Shown: positions 1 to 5,682 of the stretch, in pieces
Layout of the letters: the number at the start of each line of letters is the position of its first letter
Position numbering within the stretch: the first letter of the stretch is position 1
Assembly: GCA_947178145.1 (NCBI GenBank)
Contig: CAMWXE010000056.1
Span: 1-34,959 of the forward strand
Reading direction: 5' to 3'
Length of the DNA stretch: 34,959 bases
Source of the DNA: an uncultured Lachnospiraceae bacterium
Lineage (GTDB): Bacteria; Bacillota; Clostridia; Lachnospirales; Lachnospiraceae
Notes under the pieces: model-generated
What the model was told of the DNA's origin: nothing
Seen by the model: only the letters and a program-made list of their open reading frames with translations
Database searches by the model: none
Program-made: the position numbers and the translations under genes

Positions 1-53
1 CACTCGAAGAAATATCCTGCGCAATCTGTATCACTTATTTTCCTACAGATCCT
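1..53 (-). repeat. MITE family A, partial copy 1 (cut by window edge)
   Basis: Reads on the minus strand as AGGATCTGTAGGAAAATAAG followed by a block matching the copies at 28041-28200 and 34908-34959. Over about 49 bases it differs from them at one position. The outer terminus is at base 53 and the inner part runs off the window. It interrupts the reading frame of the partial gene that follows. Non-autonomous; no transposase is encoded. Confidence 0.85.
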
Positions 54-282
54 AAATAAAAATTTCCGCAAATACCACATGGACAGGGGAGAGCCGCTTT
101 TTCAGGTGGAGCTATTGACGGAGAAGAAGTACGTTAAGCCGGAAAAGATTGTGTTAAATGATGATTTCACACAGCAGACAGGCGCAGGAAAGAGCATGCA
201 AGAAGTTTTAAGGGATATGGACGCCCTTGCGGATATCGTGAGGAATCCAGTACCAAACAGAAATATTGAAGAGTACGAATAG
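54..282 (+). pseudogene. C-terminal fragment of an unrecognised protein, cut by MITE A
   Basis: The frame is open from the edge of the MITE to a TAG at 280-282 and gives about 75 residues of hydrophilic, coding-like protein (for example VLRDMDALADIV near the end). An ATG at 79 exists but has no convincing Shine-Dalgarno sequence, and coding character continues upstream of it. The reading frame even stays open through the MITE. I read this as the 3' end of a gene truncated by insertion of the repeat. I do not recognise the family. The position beside a holin-like toxin and a LytTR remnant fits an eroded mobile or accessory region. Confidence 0.45.
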
Positions 283-301
283 TGCAACGCTTTAAATGCC
301 T

Positions 302-307
302 TATAGT
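302..307 (+). promoter_or_regulatory. Candidate -10 (TATAGT) for the toxin mRNA
   Basis: TATAGT lies about 75 bases upstream of the toxin start, which would give a leader long enough to contain the hairpin at 350-375. No good -35 box is seen at the usual spacing, so the assignment is weak. Confidence 0.3.
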
Positions 308-349
308 AGGGCTTGCAAGGGGGCAAATTCGGCTTGAAATGGTCAAGTA

Positions 350-375
350 GCCCTCCAGACGAAAGAAAGGAGGGC
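350..375 (+). promoter_or_regulatory. Hairpin sequestering the toxin Shine-Dalgarno
   Basis: GCCCTCC at 350-356 is the perfect complement of GGAGGGC at 369-375, with a 12-base loop. The right arm is the toxin's ribosome binding site (AAAGGAGGG, seven bases before the ATG). The folded leader would therefore hide the site. Structural blocking of toxin translation is a known feature of type I toxin mRNAs; the pairing itself is seen directly. Confidence 0.7.
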
Positions 376-381
376 GATGCA

Positions 382-477
382 ATGTATGTTACATATCAGG
401 ACTTGATCCAGATTGGAATACTCATTGTTGCCCTTGCTAATTTGATTTATCAGATTTACAAGGGAAAAAAGAAATAG
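382..477 (+). CDS. Putative holin-like toxin (type I toxin-antitoxin)
   Basis: A 31-residue peptide beginning MYVTYQDLIQIGILIVALAN and ending in a basic YKGKKK tail. It has one hydrophobic transmembrane segment of about 18 residues flanked by a short polar head and lysines. This is the pattern of the small 'putative holin-like toxin' family (Hol_Tox, related in style to the TxpA/BsrG peptides of Bacillus), which inserts in the cell membrane. A strong AAAGGAGGG ribosome site lies seven bases upstream, inside a hairpin (350-375). A convergent antisense RNA (about 465-573, minus strand) overlaps the 3' end, the usual antitoxin arrangement. Family assignment is by pattern; toxicity is inferred. 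Confidence 0.75.
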   Translation: MYVTYQDLIQIGILIVALANLIYQIYKGKKK

Positions 478-573
478 CCGCCACTACTGCCAATAGTGAC
501 GGCTGACTGCTTTTTAGCAGAGGTTTAAACTTGTTGTGTGGGTAGAGCCGCTTCTATGGCTTTCCCTTTTTCT
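465..573 (-). ncRNA. Antisense RNA antitoxin (predicted)
   Basis: A strong minus-strand promoter (580-608) points towards the toxin gene, and a U-tailed hairpin (477-503) lies about 75-95 bases downstream. Together they predict an RNA of about 105-110 bases. It ends just inside the toxin reading frame and is complementary to the whole 3' untranslated part of the toxin mRNA. This convergent 3' overlap is how SR4/RatA-type antitoxins pair with and destabilise their toxin mRNAs. Ends are estimated from promoter and terminator positions. Confidence 0.65.
477..503 (-). terminator. Rho-independent terminator of the antisense RNA
   Basis: On the minus strand GCCGTCACTA (503-494), a 7-base loop and TAGTGGCGGC (486-477) form a 10-bp stem with one G-U pair, followed by TATTTCTTTTTT. 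On the plus strand the same hairpin starts on the last base of the toxin stop codon, so it would also protect or end the toxin mRNA. A second plus-strand hairpin (AGCC at 546-549 with GGCT at 558-561, then CCCTTTTT) may be the true end of the toxin transcript. Confidence 0.75.
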
Positions 574-579
574 GTCTAT

Positions 580-608
580 AATATAGCATATCCGGCAGCA
601 GGAAACAA
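580..608 (-). promoter_or_regulatory. Sigma-A type promoter of the antisense RNA
   Basis: On the minus strand TTGTTT (608-603), a 17-base spacer and TATATT (585-580). There is no open reading frame downstream that it could serve, only the region antisense to the toxin. Confidence 0.7.
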
Positions 609-609
609 G

Positions 610-1312
610 AGCCAAACACACGTTTATTGTAATGTGATTGTGAAAAGTAACGTGAAAACTGTCTAACCGCTGCTCTCTCATTCTCTTATTAGGCGTTCTC
701 CTGAATATCCGTTACTCAAATAAGACAGAGCTGCCACTGCAGGAAGTTGCAACGTACCCGGAATTTTCCGGGAGCAGATTTGAACCTGGAGGGGCTCAAG
801 ATTGCGCTCGCACCTAAATAGTGGTCAGACCCAAATGGGCTTTTCCATAAAATTATGGAGAACCTTGGCTCCTATTGGGAATTTCCCGATTTAAAATCGA
901 AAAAGGTAATTTGCAATCTCCACAAGCCCCTATTTTCTCTGGTAACGGCATAGACAGTATTCTTATCAGGCAAGGCAGTACAAGCCCGATATGCAGCAGA
1001 TAGAGCCTTTACAAAGGGATTCTGACTGTAGGGCGGTATTTTCCACTGAACTGCCAACAACAACCATTTGGCGGCGGTCACAACCTTTTGGCTGCCAGCG
1101 CGATTTATTCCTTCTGGATGAGGAACAGAGAGGAAGGGACACCACTATATAGTTGTCACTGGGAGCAATTTTGCGTTTAGGTGCAGGAAATTTCCTGCTC
1201 CTTAATCGTACCCACTTGTGGGCATGGTTCGCTTGTGGTTACGGCTGATAGCGATACAGTAACTACGGTGCAGGACATTTTCCCTTCAAGTGATAAGCCA
1301 GAGGACGGTTAG
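610..1312. other. Eroded intergenic region without an intact gene
   Basis: No reading frame with a ribosome site and recognisable protein was found. A minus-strand open frame at 872-1081 (69 codons) has no Shine-Dalgarno and no family resemblance that I can see. The plus strand carries short coding-like pieces broken by stops, for example a frame from about 700 to 819 and one ending at the TAG at 1310-1312. Given the LytTR tail that follows, part of this may be decayed two-component-system sequence, but I cannot show it. At 640-651 the 12 bases GTGAAAAGTAAC equal the outer end of the IS66 element at 28908-31230. Confidence 0.4.
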
Positions 1313-1465
1313 ACGCACCGGAGCTTCCTTGTCAACATGAAGTACATCGGAAAGATTAACAGTTATATCGTGACACTGACCACAGGAAAGGAATTATTGG
1401 TTCCAAAGACAAGATATCCTGACGTAAAGCGCCAGTATGCATTGTTTCGGGAAGCGAGGGAATAG
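1313..1465 (+). pseudogene. LytTR DNA-binding domain remnant
   Basis: Fifty codons from THRSFLVNMKYIGKI through TLTTGKELLVPKTRYPDVKR to a TAG. This is the typical C-terminal half of a LytTR domain: the 'HRSF-VN' strand, the 'I--YIV-L--GKEL-V' hairpin and the 'RYP-VK' final helix. It sits directly behind an in-frame TAG. The bases before it (GTTAGA) would supply the expected 'VR' of the family if one base were restored, so a frameshift or deletion removed the receiver domain and the front of LytTR. LytTR regulators act as response regulators or stand-alone DNA-binding proteins; this copy is dead unless a short start is used. A good terminator follows. Confidence 0.7.
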
Positions 1466-1469
1466 CCAG

Positions 1470-1499
1470 AAAAAGGAACCAGAGGACGGTTCCTTTTTT
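1470..1499 (+). terminator. Rho-independent terminator after the LytTR remnant
   Basis: AAAAAGGAACC, loop AGAGGAC, GGTTCCTTTTTT. An intact terminator behind a broken gene. Confidence 0.85.
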
Positions 1500-1597
1500 G
1501 GCGGTAATTTTCCAGTCCTAATCTTATAACAGCATGAAAAAGGAAAAAATAAATACATTTACACAATATTCTGGAAGAAAATTATCGTTCAATGCTG

Positions 1598-1603
1598 TAT
1601 AAT
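1598..1603 (+). promoter_or_regulatory. Candidate -10 TATAAT for the ABC exporter
   Basis: Perfect TATAAT about 80 bases before the exporter start. The -35 region is poor (purine-rich GGAAGAA), so activation by a regulator or a weak promoter is possible. Confidence 0.45.
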
Positions 1604-1683
1604 GATAGCATAGAGACACATAGGGATGACAGGGCAGCGGCCACAAGGTATCTGTGCAGCTGCGCAGGAAAGAGGAGACTGGA

Positions 1684-3489
1684 ATGAAAGATTTTGAGAG
1701 AAAGATGTCGCCAAGAAGCAAGATTGACACAGAGAGCTGGTTTATTGAGTGCTATCGGAGGCATCAGGGACACCCGATGAAGATTCTGATTTCCCTGTAT
1801 CGGGGGAATTACCACAAGTTTGTGCTGGCAGTGATCAGCTTTTTTATCAAGCATGCATGCGTGTGGGTGCTGCCGATTCTGACGGCAAATATCATCAACG
1901 ACGTGACGACAGGCAATCCAAATACTGTGCGGAATATTGTCTTTTACACGGTGTTTGAGGGTGTACTCATCGTGATCAATGTGCCCATGAATTATCTGTA
2001 CACTGCCTATAAGAGTCTGGCGACGCGCTATGTGGAGACAGGACTTCGCAAGGCGCTGGTGCGCAAACTGCAGCAGCTTTCCATATCATATCATGTGGAG
2101 ACACAGTCCGGACGGCTCCAGTCGAAGATCATGCGCGATGTCGAGGCGGTGGAGACGCTGTCCACGCAGATGTTTCTGAACATATTAAACATTGTCCTCA
2201 ATATCGGCGTGGCATTGATTGTCACAGGTTCTAAGAGCAAGACCGTTCTCGTGTTTTTCCTGTTTGCGGCACCGGTTGCGGCGATTACGATGGTGTCCTT
2301 CCGCAATGTGATGAAGAGCAAAAACAGGGAATTTCGAAAAGAGATGGAGGAGACTTCTGCCCGCGTCATGGAGATGGTGGAGCTTGTGCCCGTGACAAGG
2401 GCGCATGCCCTCGAGGACGAGGAGGTACGGAAAATCAGCAGCCAGCTCTTCGCAGTGGCGGAAAAGGGCTATCAGTTAGATGTAATACAGGCGCTGTTCG
2501 GCTCTGTCGGCTGGGCGATTTTCCAGATTTTTCAGGTGATCTGCCTGGCGTTTACCGGATACCTTGCAGTGAAGGGAAGTATCCAGGTCGGCGATATCAC
2601 ACTCTACCAGAGCTATTTTTCCACCGTGGTCAATCAGGTGTCGGCGATTGTGACACTGCTTCCGATTATCACGAAAGGTGTTGAATCGGTCAATTCCATC
2701 GGGGAGGTTTTGCTGTCTGAGGATGTGGAGCGCAATGAGGGCAAAGAAGAGCTGAGTGATGTGGACGGCGTCTTTGAGTTCAGGGAGGTCAGCTTTCATT
2801 ACAATAACAATGAGAACCAGGTACTGAATCACCTGAACCTGCATGTGGAGCAGGGGCAGACGATCGCCTTTGTCGGGGAGTCAGGCGCCGGGAAGTCCAC
2901 AATTTTAAACATGGTCATTGGCTTTCACATGGCAACTGGCGGGGAAGTTCTGCTTGACGGACACGATATGAGTCAGATTGACTTGCGCACCTACAGAAAG
3001 CATCTGGCCGTTGTGCCGCAGACCTCGATTTTGTTTTCGGGGACGATTCGGGAGAATATTACATATGGCTGCGAACATGTGACGGACGAGGAGCTTGCGG
3101 AGGTGGTGCGCGCGGCGAATCTGAGCGATCTGGTGGAGAGTCTTCCAAAGGGGCTGGACACTGCAGTAGGAGAGCACGGCGGTAAACTGTCCGGCGGGCA
3201 GCGCCAGCGAATCGCTATCGCGAGGGCACTTATACGAAATCCAAAGATTATCGTGCTGGACGAAGCGACATCCGCGCTGGACAGCATCTCGGAGAAAATG
3301 ATACAGGAGGCGATCAACAACCTGGTGAAGGGCAGGACGACATTTATCGTGGCACATCGTTTGTCAACGATTCGCGATGCGGACCGGATTGCGGTGATTG
3401 CCGATGGAAGGTGTGTGGAGTACGGCACGTTTGAGGAACTGATGGATCTCAAGGGCGAGTTCTACCGCATGAAAGTATTGCAGAGCTGA
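1684..3489 (+). CDS. ABC exporter, fused membrane and ATPase domains
   Basis: A half-transporter of 601 residues. The membrane domain (about residues 30-310, six predicted spans) is followed by a nucleotide-binding domain with Walker A GESGAGKST (398-406), the signature LSGGQRQ (502-508), Walker B IIVLDEAT (522-529) and the switch-histidine loop VAHRLST. Such type IV exporters dimerise to pump drugs, lipids or peptides outwards; nothing here shows the substrate. An in-frame GTG lies 30 bases upstream, but AGAGGAG at 1671-1677 is correctly spaced only for the ATG at 1684. The gene stands alone and ends 10 bases from the convergent hemolysin-III-like gene, without room for a private terminator. 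Many homologs come as pairs; no partner half is seen here, so a homodimer is likely. Confidence 0.9.
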   Translation: MKDFERKMSPRSKIDTESWFIECYRRHQGHPMKILISLYRGNYHKFVLAVISFFIKHACVWVLPILTANIINDVTTGNPNTVRNIVFYTVFEGVLIVINVPMNYLYTAYKSLATRYVETGLRKALVRKLQQLSISYHVETQSGRLQSKIMRDVEAVETLSTQMFLNILNIVLNIGVALIVTGSKSKTVLVFFLFAAPVAAITMVSFRNVMKSKNREFRKEMEETSARVMEMVELVPVTRAHALEDEEVRKISSQLFAVAEKGYQLDVIQALFGSVGWAIFQIFQVICLAFTGYLAVKGSIQVGDITLYQSYFSTVVNQVSAIVTLLPIITKGVESVNSIGEVLLSEDVERNEGKEELSDVDGVFEFREVSFHYNNNENQVLNHLNLHVEQGQTIAFVGESGAGKSTILNMVIGFHMATGGEVLLDGHDMSQIDLRTYRKHLAVVPQTSILFSGTIRENITYGCEHVTDEELAEVVRAANLSDLVESLPKGLDTAVGEHGGKLSGGQRQRIAIARALIRNPKIIVLDEATSALDSISEKMIQEAINNLVKGRTTFIVAHRLSTIRDADRIAVIADGRCVEYGTFEELMDLKGEFYRMKVLQS

Positions 3490-3499
3490 TATCCTTTTT

Positions 3500-4141
3500 C
3501 TATGCCACATAACAGTACATAAAGATAAAGTGGCAGATACTTCCGCCCATCACAAAAAGATGAAAGATTTCATGCGAGCCAAAATATTTGTGCAGCGAGT
3601 TGAACACAGGAAGCTTTAGGGCATAGATAATACCGCCGATCGTATAGATGATTCCGCCTGCCAGAAGCCACCCAAACGCCGCGTGGGGAAGCGTGTTCCA
3701 CAGCGTGCCGAAAACGAGCAGGCACAGCCAGCCCATAGCGATATATATGATGGAGGAAAACCATTTCGGGCAGGTGATCCAAAATGCCTTCACAAGCATT
3801 CCGACGACGGCAACGCCCCATACAAGTGCCAGCAGTGTATATCCCATACTGCCGCCAAGGACGATGAGGCACACAGGGGTATAGGAGCCGGCGATCAATA
3901 CAAAGATCATCATATGGTCAATTTTGCGAAAGACGCGCAGCACGTTGCCTGTGACGTTGACACTGTGATAAAGTGCACTCGAGCCATATAAAAGAATCAT
4001 GCTTGCCGCAAAGACAGACAGTGACGCGGCTGCCACACCTCCGTGTGCCTTCACGATGAGCGGTGACGCTGCAATCGCCGCCATGAGACATGCGATAAAA
4101 TGGGTAATCGCGCTTCCCGGTTCCCTGATTGTTAACTGCAT
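3500..4141 (-). CDS. Hemolysin III family (PAQR/TrhA) membrane protein
   Basis: 213 residues with seven predicted membrane spans. Family marks are the early SAITHF, GSSALYHS, the RKIDHMMIF stretch, and the late HEIFHLFV with a further His (GGSICHF) that builds the metal site of PAQR proteins. Members act in membrane homeostasis; the hemolysin name is historical. AAGGAGG sits eight bases before the ATG and a minus-strand TATAAT lies at 4179-4174. It converges on the ABC exporter. Confidence 0.92.
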   Translation of the reverse strand: MQLTIREPGSAITHFIACLMAAIAASPLIVKAHGGVAAASLSVFAASMILLYGSSALYHSVNVTGNVLRVFRKIDHMMIFVLIAGSYTPVCLIVLGGSMGYTLLALVWGVAVVGMLVKAFWITCPKWFSSIIYIAMGWLCLLVFGTLWNTLPHAAFGWLLAGGIIYTIGGIIYALKLPVFNSLHKYFGSHEIFHLFVMGGSICHFIFMYCYVA

Positions 4142-4229
4142 AAGATACGCCTCCTTGATTACAATGGATTCTTATTATAACATACTAATTCTGTTGATTG
4201 AAACAGAATGTAGAGTTTAATAAAACATA

Positions 4230-4250
4230 ATGTAGTTTTAAAAACTACAT
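4230..4250. promoter_or_regulatory. Perfect 21-bp palindrome, candidate operator
   Basis: ATGTAGTTTT, one central A, AAAACTACAT. It lies about 50 bases upstream of the TATAAT of the hemolysin-III-like gene, in an AT-rich gap of about 250 bases (4142-4390) that otherwise holds nothing recognisable. AATGTAG also occurs 22 bases to the left as a direct repeat of the arm. No poly-T follows on either strand, so an operator is more likely than a terminator. Confidence 0.4.
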
Positions 4251-4390
4251 ATTGATTAATACAATACTACTACTTATTATATTCAATGTCAATTATGATT
4301 ATCAAAAAATGTAAAAATTGAGAAATAGAATTATTCTTACAGATCCGAAGGCGTGATATGCATTCAGAAACGTTGATACACGATAATAAA

Positions 4391-4408
4391 GAGGACTGTT
4401 CAGTCCTC
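4391..4408 (-). terminator. Terminator overlapping the stop codon of the next gene
   Basis: On the minus strand GAGGACTG AA CAGTCCTC followed by TTTATTAT. The stem includes the last codons and stop of the 88-residue protein. Confidence 0.7.
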
Positions 4409-4666
4409 CTCAATCACATGTATTTCGAGATAGTCAAAATCAATTGCCTCTATAAAATTGTCTGAGGAAAAGCGGGTTTTATCGTGTTTCTTAAAATCAG
4501 AAATGTTGGAATCCAGCCAGATTGGTTTCCCGAGGTCAAACTGATAACAGACTGCCTCGAGCGCATCAAACACTTTATGTGTGCGCGTTTCAGGGCGGTC
4601 ATCGCAGATGACAGTATCCCTGAGCATATGGTTGTTTTGAAAAGTTCTTGCCCATAAACGAAACAT
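4400..4666 (-). CDS. Small conserved protein of unknown function
   Basis: 88 residues beginning MFRLWARTFQNNHMLRDTVI and ending IHVIEED. It is hydrophilic, with no signal or membrane segment. It has features of a real gene: AAGGAGA seven bases before the ATG, a terminator on its stop codon and even codon use. The pattern of an aromatic N-terminus, a central 'THK-FDALEAVC' helix and an acidic end resembles a small hypothetical protein common in Lachnospiraceae whose function is not known to me. It lies between the hemolysin-III-like gene and rubrerythrin, all three on the same strand but with gaps, so probably independent units. Confidence 0.75.
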   Translation of the reverse strand: MFRLWARTFQNNHMLRDTVICDDRPETRTHKVFDALEAVCYQFDLGKPIWLDSNISDFKKHDKTRFSSDNFIEAIDFDYLEIHVIEED

Positions 4667-4815
4667 TGCAAATTCTCCTTATGTATTTTGGTCATTCACA
4701 TTGTAACACGAATGGCGGGAAATAAAAAGTAAAAAGTCGCACTTCACTGTTTTTTAAGCTTTGATGCCGCAAAAGGAGTATCGGATGATGACGCGCCGGG
4801 CAGGGAATGGTTTCC

Positions 4816-5415
4816 CTACTCGGCTAGATAAGGTGTCAGTTCATATGGCAGGAAATATCCCTGATCGTAATGGCACGTCGGACAGGACAGCGGTGCCTGT
4901 GTTCCCTCATGGATATAGCCACAGTTGGTGCAGATCCATCGGCTTTTGCCTTCACGGGCATAATATGTGCCCTTCTCCAGCATCTCTGCCACTTTCGCAA
5001 ACCGAAGCTGGTGTGTATGCTCAACCTTCGCGATCTGATAGAATGCGGACGCTGCTTCCAGGAATCCCTCTTCCTTTGCCTTGTCGCCAAACGCCTGATA
5101 TACATCTTCGTACTCTTCTTTCTCATTGTGCTCTGCAGCGCGCAAAAGTTCTGCGAGACTTTCCTGCTGGTCTATCGGATATCCGCCGTCTATAGTAATG
5201 GTTTCTCCGGCGAAATCCTTTAACAGCGCATAAAACCTCTCTGCATGGGCCCGCTCCTGCTCCGCCGTATATTCGAAAATATCAGCGATTGTATACATTT
5301 TTGCCTGTCTGGCCTTCGCGGCTGCGATGGTATATCGGTTTCTTGCCTGACTCTCTCCGGCAAATGCTCTCATCAGATTCTCTTTTGTCTTGCTTTCTGA
5401 AAAGTGAATAGCCAT
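4816..5415 (-). CDS. Rubrerythrin
   Basis: 199 residues. An N-terminal ferritin-like four-helix domain has diiron ligands in FAGESQARNRY (E21), EQERAH (E54, H57), AAEHNE (E95) and VEHTH (E132, H135). A C-terminal rubredoxin-type domain has CTNC (162, 165) and CPTC (178, 181). It is a cytoplasmic peroxide-reducing protein of anaerobes, taking electrons through rubredoxin or NADH oxidoreductases. Length and both metal sites match the family. AAAGGAG lies eight bases before the ATG. A near-perfect inverted repeat at 5471-5486 just upstream could be a regulator site; PerR often controls this gene in Clostridia, but the repeat does not match the PerR box well. Confidence 0.96.
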   Translation of the reverse strand: MAIHFSESKTKENLMRAFAGESQARNRYTIAAAKARQAKMYTIADIFEYTAEQERAHAERFYALLKDFAGETITIDGGYPIDQQESLAELLRAAEHNEKEEYEDVYQAFGDKAKEEGFLEAASAFYQIAKVEHTHQLRFAKVAEMLEKGTYYAREGKSRWICTNCGYIHEGTQAPLSCPTCHYDQGYFLPYELTPYLAE

Positions 5416-5470
5416 AATATATACTCCTTTTTTGTTTGCTGATAGTAGTATGCCTCATAGCAGGCAAATT

Positions 5471-5486
5471 ATTCTTTTAAGAGAAT
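5471..5486. promoter_or_regulatory. Inverted repeat upstream of rubrerythrin, candidate operator
   Basis: ATTCTTTTAAGAGAAT matches its own complement at 14 of 16 positions. It lies about 55-70 bases before the rubrerythrin ATG, close to a TTGCCT box (minus strand) that could serve as -35. Function is inferred from position only. Confidence 0.35.
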
Positions 5487-5495
5487 TGGGTTTTC

Positions 5496-5521
5496 GTTAC
5501 TGTCCACTCCGTTCCAGTAAC
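5496..5521. repeat. Inverted repeat GTTACTG / CAGTAAC
   Basis: GTTACTG (5496-5502) and CAGTAAC (5515-5521) around a 12-base loop, in the divergent gap between rubrerythrin and the secreted repeat protein. The left arm GTTACTGTCCAC resembles GTTACTGTTCAC at 26362-26373 and the IS66 tip GTTACTTTTCAC, so it may be a worn mobile-element end. Confidence 0.3.
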
Positions 5522-5533
5522 GGGTTCTTTTAC

Positions 5534-5589
5534 AAAATACAGATTTTCTGTATTTTATGGTGGAAAATAGAGAATGAAAGTGCTATAAT
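5534..5589 (+). promoter_or_regulatory. Hairpin and extended -10 promoter of the secreted repeat protein
   Basis: A perfect 9-bp stem AAAATACAG / CTGTATTTT (5534-5556) lies just ahead of a TGCTATAAT extended -10 (TATAAT at 5584-5589). The -35 region is weak (TGGAAA), as expected when the extended TG is used. The hairpin would cover the -35 and upstream zone and may be an operator. Confidence 0.5.
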
Positions 5590-5682
5590 CAAGAAACAGG
5601 CAAGAATTCAGGCATATTATTCATATGGGAGGATATTATCCATCATAAGTTCTCCCCAGATTAAGAATAGGAGGTTATAAAA

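Noticed and set aside
872..1081. 69-codon minus-strand frame as a real gene
   Set aside because: No Shine-Dalgarno, no recognisable motif, and it lies in DNA otherwise full of broken frames.
1654..1683. GTG start adding ten residues to the ABC exporter
   Set aside because: The AGAGGAG site lies downstream of that GTG and fits the ATG at 1684.
4757..4790. Minus-strand GIKA-stop sequence resembling the end of the nuclease-like gene
   Set aside because: Only four residues and a short stretch of DNA agree; no further similarity upstream, so taken as chance.
4761..5195. 144-codon plus-strand open frame
   Set aside because: Lies antisense inside the rubrerythrin gene, whose metal sites are fully conserved; no ribosome site.
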